From Pseudonocardiales bacterium (GTDB taxonomy: Bacteria > Actinomycetota > Actinomycetes > Mycobacteriales > Pseudonocardiaceae), in contig JACDBJ010000415.1 of NCBI GenBank assembly GCA_013695005.1, positions 1 through 17,432 of the forward strand: a stretch of DNA of 17,432 nt, in the 5' to 3' direction. The notes under the pieces are model-generated. The model worked only from the letters and a program-made list of their open reading frames with translations. It was not told the DNA's origin and ran no database searches. Shown here one piece after another: positions 1-7,588 of the stretch. Position numbers and translations under genes: made by a program. Every line of letters starts with the position of its first letter. Position 1 is the first letter of the stretch.

Positions 1-1224
1 GTCGGCGAGGACGACCTCGCCCTGCTGCAGCTGACCAGCGGCTCCACCGCCGAACCCAAGGCGGTCAAGATCACCCACGGCAACCTGTTCGCCAACATCT
101 CCGCGATGGCCGAGGCCGCCGACCTGCGGGCCGGCGCCGACGTGCAGGTCTCCTGGCTGCCGCTGTTCCACGACATGGGCTTCGTCGGGTTCCTGACCGC
201 GCCGGCGGTGCTCGGGCTGGAGCTGGTGAAGGTCACGCCGGTCGACTTCCTGTCGCGCCCCCTGCTGTGGGCCGAGCTGATCAGCAAGTACGGCGGCACC
301 GTCACCGCCGCGCCGAACTTCGCCTACGCCGTGCTGGCGCGGCAACTCGCCAGGGCCGAGGAGGGCTCGCTGGACCTGTCGAGCATGCGTTTTGCGCTCA
401 GCGGCGCCGAGCCGATCGACCCGGCCGTGGTGGAGGCCTTCACCAACGCCGGCGCACGGTTCGGGCTGCGCAAGCAGGCCGCCGTGGGCGCCTACGGGAT
501 GGCCGAGACGGTGCTCGGGGTGTCGTTCGGGCCGCGCGACGTCGGGCTGGAGGTCGACACCGTCGACGCCGAGGAGCTGGAGGCCAATCGCCGTGCGGTG
601 CCCGTCCCCGCCGACCCCGACAGCTCCGATGTGCGCCGGTTCCCGCTGCTGGGGCCGCCGCTGCGGGGGATAGAGGCGCGGGTGGTGGACGACGACGGCA
701 ACGTCCGTGGCGAGCGTGAGGTCGGTGTCCTGCAGCTACGTGGGGAGGCGGTGACCGCCGGCTACCTCACCGTCGACGGGCCGGTGGCCACCCAGGACGA
801 GCAGGGATGGCTCGACACCGGCGACGAGGGCTACCTCGCCGAGGGTGCCGTCGTGGTGTGCGGCCGCCGCAAGGACGTGATCATCATGGGCGGCCGCAAC
901 GTCTATCCCACCGACATCGAGCGGGCGGCCGTCGAGGTGGACGGCGTGCGGGCCGGCAACGCGGTGGCCGTCCGGCTGCCCGACGGCGCCGGCGCAGGTG
1001 GCCGGCGCGAGTCGTTCGCGGTCGTCGTGGAGTCGCGACAGGCCGGCGACGAGACGGCCGAGCAGCTGATCCGCAAGGACGTCACCGCACGGGTGATGTC
1101 CGCCGTCGGCGTCCGCCCGGCCGAGGTCGTCGTGCTGCCCGCAGGCACCCTTCCCAAGACCCCGTCGGGCAAGCTCCGCCGAGCGGCGACCGCCGAACTG
1201 TTCGGTGGACGGCTCAGCCGTTGA
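1..1224 (+). CDS. Fatty-acyl adenylate-forming ligase (FadD/FAAL-like), 5' end outside window
   Basis: This is the C-terminal 407 codons of an acyl-activating enzyme that makes an acyl-AMP from a fatty acid and ATP and passes it to CoA or a carrier protein. The reading frame is open from base 1, so the start lies upstream. The ANL superfamily motifs appear in order: the P-loop-like TSGSTAEPKAVK (about bases 40-70), the FAAL/FadD-like WLPLFHDMGFVG, the GAYGMAET adenine-binding motif, WLDTGDEGYL, GRRKDVIIMGGRNVYPTDIE at the hinge, and PKTPSGKLRR with the C-terminal catalytic Lys. The WLPLFHDMG signature is typical of FadD/FAAL enzymes. Whether it forms acyl-CoA or acyl-AMP for a PKS/ACP cannot be settled here. 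The 3' end overlaps the convergent pth gene by 11 bases. Confidence 0.9.
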   Translation, partial: VGEDDLALLQLTSGSTAEPKAVKITHGNLFANISAMAEAADLRAGADVQVSWLPLFHDMGFVGFLTAPAVLGLELVKVTPVDFLSRPLLWAELISKYGGTVTAAPNFAYAVLARQLARAEEGSLDLSSMRFALSGAEPIDPAVVEAFTNAGARFGLRKQAAVGAYGMAETVLGVSFGPRDVGLEVDTVDAEELEANRRAVPVPADPDSSDVRRFPLLGPPLRGIEARVVDDDGNVRGEREVGVLQLRGEAVTAGYLTVDGPVATQDEQGWLDTGDEGYLAEGAVVVCGRRKDVIIMGGRNVYPTDIERAAVEVDGVRAGNAVAVRLPDGAGAGGRRESFAVVVESRQAGDETAEQLIRKDVTARVMSAVGVRPAEVVVLPAGTLPKTPSGKLRRAATAELFGGRLSR

Positions 1225-1840
1225 TCGGGTGAAAACGGTTCTGAGCCTGTTCGAGACCCTCGTCGAGCAGGATCTCCACAGCGTCCGCGGAGAGCTCCAC
1301 GCCGACGTCCAGCTCCCGGCGTTCGGCGGCGGAGAACCTGCGGAGCACGTAGTCGGCCGGGTCCATCCTGCCGGGCGGGCGGCCGATACCGAAGCGGGTG
1401 CGGAAGTAGTCCTTCGTACCCAGTGACGCGCTCACCGAGCGCAAGCCGTTGTGCCCACCCTCGCCGCCGCCACGCTTGAGCCGGACCACCCCGAAGGGCA
1501 GGTCGAGCTCGTCGTGCACAACGACCAGCGAGTCCACCGGGAGCGAGAAGTAGCGCAGCACGCCGGCGACGGCCGCCCCGGACAGGTTCACGTAGGACCG
1601 TGGCTTGGCCAGGATGACCCGCCGCCCGCTGCGGCGGCCCTCGGCAATCTCGGCGCCGGTCTTGTGCACGCTGAACCGCGCGCCCATCCGCCCGGCCAGC
1701 AGATCGACGACCCGGAATCCGAGGTTGTGCCGGGTCTCGGCGTACTCCGGGCCAGGGTTACCCAGGCCGACGACGAGCACGGGCTCACCCGGGGCGGCAG
1801 GTACCCGGCCCTGTGACGCCGCCGGGTCCTGCGCGGCCAC
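1214..1840 (-). CDS. pth: Peptidyl-tRNA hydrolase (Pth)
   Basis: Cytosolic enzyme that cleaves the ester bond of peptidyl-tRNAs dropped from the ribosome, recycling tRNA. The family core is clear: VLVVGLGNPGPEYAETRHNLG with catalytic His38 (counted from this start), the KPRSYVNLSG segment with its Asn, VVHDELDLPFG with the catalytic-site Asp, and GGEGGHNGLRS. The chosen GTG at 1840 lies 4 bases after the rplY stop and gives 208 residues. It has no clear Shine-Dalgarno sequence. The alternative GTG at 1780 gives 188 residues starting MLVVGLGNPG, closer to the family's usual N-terminus, and has GGTGAG just ahead. The true start is therefore uncertain. The gene is last in the glmU-prs-rplY-pth cluster, and its stop overlaps the convergent acyl ligase, leaving no intergenic terminator. 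Confidence 0.95.
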   Translation of the reverse strand: MAAQDPAASQGRVPAAPGEPVLVVGLGNPGPEYAETRHNLGFRVVDLLAGRMGARFSVHKTGAEIAEGRRSGRRVILAKPRSYVNLSGAAVAGVLRYFSLPVDSLVVVHDELDLPFGVVRLKRGGGEGGHNGLRSVSASLGTKDYFRTRFGIGRPPGRMDPADYVLRRFSAAERRELDVGVELSADAVEILLDEGLEQAQNRFHPING

Positions 1841-1844
1841 CGGC

Positions 1845-2501
1845 TCAGTCGGAGGACTCTTCGGCGGCTGGGGCCTCGGCCGACTCGTCGGCCTCGGCAC
1901 CCTCGGCCACCTCGGTGTCCTCTGCGGCCTCCTCGTCCGCGGCCTCCATCTCCTCGGCCGTCGGCGCGGGCGCCACGTTGACCACGAGCTGCGTGGGGTC
2001 GGTGCGCAGCACGACACCTTCGGGCAGCTCGATGTCCCCGGCGTCGATCCGGGTGCCGATCTCGGCGCCCTCGACGGATATCTCGATCTGCTCGGGGATG
2101 CTGGAGACGTCGGCCTCGACCTCGAGCATGCCGAGGTCCTGGGTCACCAGCGTGCCGGGGACGGCCTCGCCAGTGATCGACAGCACCACGTCGACCACGA
2201 CCTTCTCGCCGCGGCGGATGACCAGCAGGTCGACGTGCTCGATGCTGTAGCGGATCGGGTGGGTGGCCACGGTCTTGGTGAGCGCGAGCTCCTCGCGGCC
2301 CTCCACGTTGATCGTGAGCACCGCGTTGCGGCCGTTCTCGCGGATGACCCGCGCGAACTCCAGCGCAGGCAGCGCGAGGTGCTGGGGGTCGGTGCCGTGC
2401 CCGTAGAGCACTGCGGGGATCTTGCCGGCGCGCCGGGTCCGGCGGGCTGCGCCCTTGCCGAACTCTGTGCGCTGCTCAGCGTCGAGCTTGATATCAGCCA
2501 C
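1845..2501 (-). CDS. rplY: 50S ribosomal protein L25/Ctc (long form)
   Basis: 5S rRNA-binding ribosomal protein of the two-domain CTC/TL5 type. The N-terminal L25 domain starts KLDAEQRTEFGKGAARRTRRAGKIPAVLYGHG. The C-terminal TL5 domain runs through SSIPEQIEISVEGAEIGTRIDAGDIELPEG. The protein then ends in an acidic Glu/Ala-rich tail of about 40 residues, common in actinobacterial homologues. At 218 residues it fits the long form. The GTG start at 2501 is supported by AAGAAGGAG about 8 bases upstream. In Bacillus the homologue Ctc is a general-stress protein; nothing here shows stress control. The 121-base gap to prs holds only short hairpins (for example GCGGC-GCA-GCCGC at 2610-2622 beside the prs stop) with no T-run, so readthrough from prs is likely. 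Confidence 0.95.
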   Translation of the reverse strand: MADIKLDAEQRTEFGKGAARRTRRAGKIPAVLYGHGTDPQHLALPALEFARVIRENGRNAVLTINVEGREELALTKTVATHPIRYSIEHVDLLVIRRGEKVVVDVVLSITGEAVPGTLVTQDLGMLEVEADVSSIPEQIEISVEGAEIGTRIDAGDIELPEGVVLRTDPTQLVVNVAPAPTAEEMEAADEEAAEDTEVAEGAEADESAEAPAAEESSD

Positions 2502-2622
2502 GGTCGTGCTCCTTCTTCCACGTCGATGACGGCGGGCGCCGCGGGTTACTCACCAGGGGTGATCTCACGGGCCGCCCTCGCCGGGGGCAAACGCCGACCA
2601 GCCTACCTGGCGGCTGCGCCGC

Positions 2623-3603
2623 TCACGCGTTGCCGTCGAACAGGCTGGTGACCGAGCCGTCGTTGAACACCTCGCGGATCGCCCTGGCGATCAACGGCGC
2701 GATGGTCAGCTCGGTGAGCCGCGGGAAGCGCTGGGCGTCGGTGATCGGCAGGGTGTTGGTCACCACGATCTCGCTGGCGCCGCAGTCGGCCAGCTTCTTC
2801 GGCGCCTCGCCGACCAGCACCGGGTGGGTGGCGGCGACGACCACCTCGCGGGCACCGTCGGCCAGCAACGCCTGCACGGTGCCGGCGATGGTGCCGCCGG
2901 TGTCGATCCGGTCGTCGATCACGACGCAGTTGCGCCCGCGGACCTCGCCGACGACCCGGTTGATCATTGCCTGGTCCGGCCGCATCGGGTCACGGGTCTT
3001 GTGGATGAACGCGAGCGGCCGGCCGCCGAGCGTGTCGCTCCACCGCTCGGCCAGCCGAACCCGGCCGGAGTCCGGCGAGACCACGGTGACGTCGGTGTCC
3101 GGGTAGCGCATCTTGATGTGGCTCGACAACAGCGGCATGGCCCACAGGTGATCCACCGGACCGTCGAAGAAGCCCTGGATCTGCGCGGTGTGCAGGTCGA
3201 CGGTCATGATCCGGTCTGCGCCGGCGACCTTGAACAGGTCGGCGACCAGCCGGGCCGAGATCGGCTCGCGGCCGCGGTGCTTCTTGTCCTGCCTCGCGTA
3301 CGGGTAGCACGGCATCACGGCGGTGATCCGTTTGGCCGACGCCCGCTTCAGGGCGTCGACCATGATCAGCTGTTCCATCAGCCAGGTGTTGATCGGCGCG
3401 CCGTGGGCCTGGATGACGAACGCGTCGCAGCCGCGCACTGACTCCTCGAACCGCACGAAGATCTCGCCGTTGGCGAAGTCGTACGCCGACTGCGGGGTGA
3501 TCGTCACGTCGAGCTCTTTGGCGACCTGCTCGGCCAGCTCGGGGTGTGCTCGACCGGAGAAGAGCATGAGGCTCTTCTTGGGCGTGGCCGTCATGATGGT
3601 CAC
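2623..3603 (-). CDS. prs: Ribose-phosphate pyrophosphokinase (PRPP synthetase)
   Basis: Makes phosphoribosyl pyrophosphate from ribose 5-phosphate and ATP for purine, pyrimidine, His, Trp and NAD synthesis; in actinobacteria it also supplies decaprenylphosphoryl-arabinose. Family signatures are complete: SGRAHPELAEQVAKELDV near the N-terminus, FANGEIFVRFEESVRG, YARQDKKHRGREPISARLVAD, DLHTAQIQGFF (metal/ATP site), VSPDSGRVRLAERWSD, and the PRPP-binding loop VVIDDRIDTGGTIAGT with Asp230-Asp231. The 326-residue length is normal. The GTG start overlaps the glmU stop as GTGA, with GAGGAGG about 10 bases upstream, so translation is probably coupled to glmU. An in-frame ATG three codons later is possible but lies further from the Shine-Dalgarno. 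Confidence 0.97.
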   Translation of the reverse strand: MTIMTATPKKSLMLFSGRAHPELAEQVAKELDVTITPQSAYDFANGEIFVRFEESVRGCDAFVIQAHGAPINTWLMEQLIMVDALKRASAKRITAVMPCYPYARQDKKHRGREPISARLVADLFKVAGADRIMTVDLHTAQIQGFFDGPVDHLWAMPLLSSHIKMRYPDTDVTVVSPDSGRVRLAERWSDTLGGRPLAFIHKTRDPMRPDQAMINRVVGEVRGRNCVVIDDRIDTGGTIAGTVQALLADGAREVVVAATHPVLVGEAPKKLADCGASEIVVTNTLPITDAQRFPRLTELTIAPLIARAIREVFNDGSVTSLFDGNA

Positions 3604-5135
3604 GGCTGGGAGGCCTCCTCGCTGTCGGCCGGATCGTCCGCCGGGCTGCCGTTGGTCGCCGCTAACGCCCTTGCCGCCGCCTCCGCCGCCGCGGTGCCGT
3701 CACGGTTGCGCGCGACCCACCCCTCCAGAATGCGCTGCGTGCCCGCGGACACCGCCAGCGCCCCAGGAGGGACGTCCTCGCGGATCACCGCGCCCGCCCC
3801 CGTGTACGCCCCGTCGCCCACCCGCACCGGCGCGACGAACGTGTTGTCCGACCCGGTCCGCACGTAGGAGCCGACCACGGCGCGGTGCTTGTCCACCCCG
3901 TCGTAGTTGACGAACACCGACGACGCGCCGATGTTGCTGTGCTCGCCGATCGTGGCGTCGCCGACGTAGGTCAGGTGCGGCACCTTGGAGCCGGCGCCGA
4001 TCTCGGAGTTCTTCACCTCGACGAACGTGCCGATCTTGCCGCCCGCACCCAGACGCGCACCGGGACGCAGGTAGGCGAACGGTCCGACTGACGCACCAGC
4101 ACCGACCGTCGAGCCGCTGCCGTGGCTGCGCACCACGGTGGCACCGGCACCCACCTCGCAGTCGGTGAGCGTGGTGTCGGGCCCGATGACCGATCCGGCG
4201 CCGACCGTCGTGCGCCCGTGCAGCTGCGTGCCCGGGTGCAGCACCACATCGGGTTCGAGTGCGACCTGCGCGTCCACCCAGGTCGTAGCCGGGTCCACCA
4301 CGGTGACCCCGGCGCGCATCCACCGCTCCAGCAGCCGCCGGTTCAGCTCGGCCCGGACGGCGGCGAGCTGCACCCGGTCGTTGACCCCGAACGCGAGCCA
4401 CGGGTCGGAGGTCGTGACGGCGCCCGTGGGCAGGCCGGCGGCGTGCACCATTGCCAGCACGTCGGTGAGGTACATCTCGCGCTGCGCGTTGTGGCTGTCC
4501 AGCTTGTCCAGCGCCTCGCGCAGCACGTCGAGGCGGAACGCGTATACGCCCGCGTTGACCTCGGTGATGGCGAGCTGCTCTGCGGTCGCGTCGGAGTGTT
4601 CGACGATGGACGTCGGCCGCCCGTCCGCGCCGCGGATCACCCGGCCGTAGCCGGCAGGGTCGCCGAGCTCGGTGGTCAGCATCGTCAGCGCGTTGCCTGC
4701 TGCGGCATGAACCGACGCCAGCTCGGTCAGCATGGCGGTGTCCAGCAGCGGCACGTCGCCGTAGGTGATCAGCGCGGTGCCGTCGGCGTGCTCGGGCAGC
4801 GCGTCGAGCCCGCAGGCCACCGCGTGCCCGGTGCCACGTTGTTCGGGCTGCTCGGTGACGGTGATCTCGCGGCCGACCTCCTCGGCCAGCCGTTCGACGT
4901 GCTCCTCGACCTGAGCCTTGCCGTGGCCGGTGACCACCACGAGGTGCCGAGGCGCCAGCCCCGCGGCGGCGTGTACCGCATGGCCGAGCAAGCTGCGCCC
5001 GGCGATCTCGTGCAGCACCTTCGGAGTTGCCGAACGCATCCTGGTGCCGGCGCCCGCGGCGAGGACGATCAGCGCCACAGGCGGCTCCGCGGAGCCGGGG
5101 GATCCCGGGTCAGGGTCGGAGCCCGCGTTGCGCAT
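3600..5135 (-). CDS. glmU: Bifunctional UDP-N-acetylglucosamine pyrophosphorylase / GlcN-1-P acetyltransferase
   Basis: Cytosolic enzyme for the last two steps to UDP-GlcNAc, the precursor of peptidoglycan and surface glycans. The N-terminal nucleotidyltransferase domain shows LAAGAGTRMRSATPKVLHE (residues 25-41), EQPEQRGTGHAVACGLDAL, ITYGDVPLLD and GYGRVIR. The C-terminal half is a left-handed beta-helix of hexapeptide repeats (for example TVGAGSVIGPDT, GAKIGTF-like GGKIGTFVEVKNSEIGAGSK) with the acetyl-CoA site around NYDGVDKHRAVVG. At 511 residues it is slightly longer than usual, with an N-terminal extension of about 18 residues and a charged low-complexity tail. The ATG start has AGGGAGAG about 7 bases upstream. 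It is the first gene of the - strand cluster and overlaps prs by 3 bases. Confidence 0.97.
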   Translation of the reverse strand: MRNAGSDPDPGSPGSAEPPVALIVLAAGAGTRMRSATPKVLHEIAGRSLLGHAVHAAAGLAPRHLVVVTGHGKAQVEEHVERLAEEVGREITVTEQPEQRGTGHAVACGLDALPEHADGTALITYGDVPLLDTAMLTELASVHAAAGNALTMLTTELGDPAGYGRVIRGADGRPTSIVEHSDATAEQLAITEVNAGVYAFRLDVLREALDKLDSHNAQREMYLTDVLAMVHAAGLPTGAVTTSDPWLAFGVNDRVQLAAVRAELNRRLLERWMRAGVTVVDPATTWVDAQVALEPDVVLHPGTQLHGRTTVGAGSVIGPDTTLTDCEVGAGATVVRSHGSGSTVGAGASVGPFAYLRPGARLGAGGKIGTFVEVKNSEIGAGSKVPHLTYVGDATIGEHSNIGASSVFVNYDGVDKHRAVVGSYVRTGSDNTFVAPVRVGDGAYTGAGAVIREDVPPGALAVSAGTQRILEGWVARNRDGTAAAEAAARALAATNGSPADDPADSEEASQP

Positions 5136-5283
5136 GAGCGCTCTCCCTGCCTAGTCCCGTAATGGCGGAAATTCTAGGCCGTGCACGGGGGTCGTCGTCG
5201 TGTACGCACCGTACCCATTACGGTTCCGACCCGTTGTTACAGAGTGAGTCCGTTCGAAGGTCGGGGTCCCTGGAGGGCACTGC

Positions 5284-5790
5284 ATGGTTCGGCATCGTAG
5301 GCCGCTGGCGGTTCGGGATTCCCGGCCCCGGCGTCCGTCCTGGCGTGTCGCCGCGCTCGTCGGCGCGACCGCCCTGATCATCGTCGCGCTCGCCGGACCC
5401 GCCCTGGGCCTGCCCGTGCTGGGGGCCAAGAAGGCACTGCCCGGGCCTCCCTGTACGAGCAGCGCGATTGCGTGCGTGGATCTGAACAGCCAGCGAGCCT
5501 GGCTCATGCGTGACGGCGCGGCGACGCGCGGCCCTGTGCCGATCAGCTCCGGCGCCAAGGGCTACGACACCCCGCCCGGCACCTTCAAAGTCATGCGTAA
5601 GAGCAGGGATCACGTCAGTACCGAGTACGGCACGCCGATGCCGTACTCGGTGTTCTTCACCCCCGATGGCATCGCCTTCCACGAGGGCAGCCTCGACACC
5701 GCCTCGGCCGGCTGCATTCGGCTCCAGCGCGATGACGCGATCGCGTTCTTCGACACCCTGCAGGTCGGCGACGAGGTGCAGGTGCGCTGA
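5284..5790 (+). CDS. Exported L,D-transpeptidase (YkuD domain)
   Basis: Predicted peptidoglycan crosslinking enzyme acting outside the membrane. A basic N-terminus is followed by a hydrophobic segment (VAALVGATALIIVALAGPALGL, about residues 20-42), giving a signal peptide or anchor. The compact YkuD domain has the conserved core YDTPPGTFKV, MPYSVFFTPDGIAFHEG and SAGCIRL, with predicted catalytic His133 and Cys144. The usual SHGC reads SAGC here, a variant seen in short actinobacterial homologues, so activity is still plausible. At 168 residues it is much smaller than LdtMt2 and has no separate binding domain. The ATG has GGAGGG about 6 bases upstream. It is divergent from glmU, and the 148 bases between (5136-5283) must hold both promoters; I could not place either with confidence. 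Confidence 0.88.
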   Translation: MVRHRRPLAVRDSRPRRPSWRVAALVGATALIIVALAGPALGLPVLGAKKALPGPPCTSSAIACVDLNSQRAWLMRDGAATRGPVPISSGAKGYDTPPGTFKVMRKSRDHVSTEYGTPMPYSVFFTPDGIAFHEGSLDTASAGCIRLQRDDAIAFFDTLQVGDEVQVR

Positions 5791-5853
5791 GCTGCCGGGC
5801 AGCCCTTGACGGGGCAGCCTGCCGTCGTACACGCTGATCGAAACCCATACACA

Positions 5854-5953
5854 GACAGCAGTGCGCAGGAACCCGGTGCGAGTCCGGGACGGTCCCGCCA
5901 CTGTGACCGGCAGGCCTGACCTGCTGCCGGAAGTCAGGAACTGACCTGCTGTC
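5854..5953 (+). promoter_or_regulatory. Cobalamin (B12) riboswitch
   Basis: The conserved cobalamin core is present: a GCAGGAACCCGGTGCGAGTCC segment, then GGGACGGTCCCGCCACTGT, and near the end the B12-box-like GGAAGTCAGGAACTGACCTGC. An 8-bp closing stem (P1) is formed by GACAGCAG at 5854-5861 with CTGCTGTC at 5946-5953. It sits between the transpeptidase stop and the cbtB start. Family knowledge says adenosylcobalamin binding lowers expression of the genes below it; cobalt transporters are classic targets. Confidence 0.93.
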
Positions 5954-5955
5954 GC

Positions 5956-5988
5956 GTCCGATGGGGGCGGAAGACCCCCGAGGAGGAC
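5956..5988 (+). promoter_or_regulatory. Candidate riboswitch expression platform masking the cbtB ribosome site
   Basis: Directly after the aptamer, GGGGG (5963-5967) can pair with CCCCC (5975-5979) and GTCC (5956-5959) with GGAC (5985-5988). The Shine-Dalgarno AGGAGG (5981-5986) is then partly held in the lower stem and internal loop. There is no T-run, so control of translation initiation seems more likely than transcription termination. This is inferred from pairing only. Confidence 0.5.
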
Positions 5989-5990
5989 CG

Positions 5991-6224
5991 ATGCCGAGCT
6001 CTGCGGCTGCTTCAACAGCTGTCCCGTCAGCGATCTCGTTCCGCGCACGCGAGCTGGTGATCGCCGGGCTGCTCATCGTGTTCGCGCTGCTCGCGCTCTA
6101 TGCGGTGTTCCTCGACCAGGGCGCGTTGCTGTCCACCGCCTTCGGGGAGAGCTCATACGGCTCCAACTACCTGCATGAGTTCATGCACGACGGCCGGCAC
6201 CTGCTCGGCTTCCCCTGCCACTGA
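5991..6224 (+). CDS. cbtB: Cobalt transporter subunit CbtB
   Basis: Small predicted cobalt-uptake component of 77 residues. It has one transmembrane helix (ELVIAGLLIVFALLALYAVFL, about residues 20-40) and a histidine-rich C-terminus with HEFMHDGRH and a final CH, the likely metal-binding tail that defines the family. The ATG follows AGGAGG with 4-5 bases spacing. It lies under a cobalamin riboswitch and is followed after 12 bases by cbtA, so the two form an operon. The transport role in this family rests mainly on riboswitch association and genomic context, not on this sequence alone. Confidence 0.9.
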   Translation: MPSSAAASTAVPSAISFRARELVIAGLLIVFALLALYAVFLDQGALLSTAFGESSYGSNYLHEFMHDGRHLLGFPCH

Positions 6225-6236
6225 GGCGGGGGAGAC

Positions 6237-6992
6237 ATGTCGAACATGAGCCCGCTGCTGCGGCTGCTCGGACGCGGCGCGCTGGCCGGCGCGCTGGCCG
6301 GCCTGCTTGCCACTGCCGTTTCCTTCCTCCTCGGTGAACCGTCGATCAACGAGGCGATCGCACTCGAGGAGGCCGCCGCCCACGCCGACGGCGGCGAGCA
6401 CGCGGCGGAGGTCTTCAGCCGCGCCACCCAGCAGTTCGGCCTCGGAGTGGCGTCGGTGCTCACCGGAGCAGCGGTCGGACTGATCTTCGCGTTGGTGTAT
6501 GCGATACGTCACCGCGAGGACCCGGCCGCCGACCCGTGGCGCCGTTCGCTCTGGCTGGCCACTGCCGGCTTCGTCGGTCTGTCGCTCATCCCGTTCCTGC
6601 GCTACCCGGCGCAGCCGCCCGCGGTCGGTGACCCGGCGACGATCGACTTCCGCAGCCAGATCTACCTCGGCGCGCTGCTGATCGGCGCGGCGGCCGTCAC
6701 CGCTGCGTGGCAGCTGCATCGTCGGCTGCTCGAGCGAGGTGCGGCGCCCCAGCTGCGTCAGCTGGCCGCGGTGGCGGTCGTGCTCGTCGGCCTCGCAGCC
6801 ACCTTCCTGCTGCCGGGCAACCCCGACCCCAACGAGGCGCCGGCGGAGTTGATCTGGTCGTTCCGGGTTGGGTCGTTGGCGGCCATCGCGACGGTGTGGT
6901 TCGGCCTCGGCGCGATCTTCGGGCTGCTGTCCCTGCGCGCGGCGGCGACTGCCAAGCGCCGCGACGCCGATCACGCAGACGCCGCCGTCTAG
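6237..6992 (+). CDS. cbtA: Cobalt transporter subunit CbtA
   Basis: Integral membrane partner of CbtB, 251 residues. Five or six hydrophobic segments are visible: GALAGALAGLLATAVSFLLG, LGVASVLTGAAVGLIFALVY, LWLATAGFVGLSLIPFLRY, IYLGALLIGAAAVTAAWQL, LAAVAVVLVGLAATFLLPG and AIATVWFGLGAIFGLLSL. The features FLRYPAQPPAVGDP, and LPGNPDPNEAPAELIWSFRVGS near the C-terminus, are typical of CbtA. The ATG is preceded by GGGGGAG. It should be co-transcribed with cbtB and share B12 control. The TAG stop is followed by no obvious terminator before a decayed DUF998 gene in the same frame. Confidence 0.9.
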   Translation: MSNMSPLLRLLGRGALAGALAGLLATAVSFLLGEPSINEAIALEEAAAHADGGEHAAEVFSRATQQFGLGVASVLTGAAVGLIFALVYAIRHREDPAADPWRRSLWLATAGFVGLSLIPFLRYPAQPPAVGDPATIDFRSQIYLGALLIGAAAVTAAWQLHRRLLERGAAPQLRQLAAVAVVLVGLAATFLLPGNPDPNEAPAELIWSFRVGSLAAIATVWFGLGAIFGLLSLRAAATAKRRDADHADAAV

Positions 6993-7019
6993 CCCCGGTC
7001 CAGCCGAGCAGTTCTCAAG

Positions 7020-7482
7020 AAGCCCAGCCCCTTCTACATCGCCGTGGGCGTCGTCCAGGGCCTGCTCCGAGACGGGTTCGACTTCGGTCGCCACGAGCTC
7101 AACCTGCTGGCCACCGGCGACGGCGGCTGGATCCAGATCGCCAACTTCGTCGTCACCGGGCTCATGGTGCTGGCCGCGGCGGTCGGCATCCGGCGGACGC
7201 TGGGTTCCGGTGTCGGCGCCACCTGGGGGCCGCGGCTGGTCGGCGCGTACGGCGGCGTGCTGCTCGCCGCCGGGGTATTCGCCGCCGACCCGATGGACGG
7301 CTTCCCGGTCGGCACGCCGTCCGGTCCGCCCGCGACGATCAGCTGGCACGGCATGCTGCACCTCGCCACTGCGGGCGTCGGCTTCCTGTGTCTGATCGTG
7401 GCGACTTCGTGATCGCTCGCCGCTTCGCCAGCATCGGGCGGCGCGGCTGGGCCGCCTACTCCCGCGTCACCGGCAAACTTCA
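7020..7482 (+). pseudogene. DUF998 membrane protein remnant, truncated and frameshifted
   Basis: The frame containing FYIAVGVVQGLLRDGFDFGRH, then GWIQIANFVVTGLMVLAAAVG, TWGPRLVGAYG and GVFAADPMDGFPVGTPSG matches the DUF998 pattern of polytopic membrane proteins as I know it. It stops at 7410-7412 after FLCLIVATS. The family continuation DFVIARRFASIGRRGWAAYSRVTG reads on in the next frame from about 7403, so one base is missing near 7401-7406 (gcgacttcgtg). At the 5' side no ATG, GTG or TTG exists between the cbtA stop and GTG 7044, which lies inside the first helix, so the N-terminus is missing too. Homology fades after about 7482, before the last helices. It looks like a dead gene; a sequencing error could explain the frameshift but not the truncated ends. 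The 596 bases between cbtA and the next gene hold nothing else I recognise. Confidence 0.7.
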
Positions 7483-7588
7483 TCGCGCATTTACCGCGCT
7501 CGATCGACGCACGAGAGCGTGGCCGCTATGGTCAGCCGAGTTGCTCCGGCCCCGGCGACTCCACCAGAGATCCGCCGGAGGAGCTGTG

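Noticed and set aside
1605..2651. Long + strand frames opposite pth and rplY
   Set aside because: Compositional shadows of high-GC genes; the opposite strand carries complete, recognised proteins.
4122..5162. 346-residue + strand frame opposite glmU
   Set aside because: Shadow frame; rich in His/Arg/Gly/Val with no domain, and glmU is unambiguous on -.
5136..5284. Possible attachment-site copy of the tRNA-Gln 3' end near glmU
   Set aside because: Only a TTCGAA hexamer-like match (gttcgaagg) is visible; no extended match to the T arm or acceptor stem, so there is no evidence of an att repeat, and no integrase is present.
5791..5803. Terminator after the L,D-transpeptidase (GCTGC-CGG-GCAGC)
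   Set aside because: Only a 5-bp stem with a 3-base loop and no T-run; too weak to call, though it may contribute.
6707..7588. Large + strand frame joined to the STAS protein
   Set aside because: Its first part is out of frame over cbtA and reads as low-complexity Arg/Ala-rich shadow sequence; only the stretch from about 7403 (DUF998 tail) and from 7589 (STAS) is meaningful.
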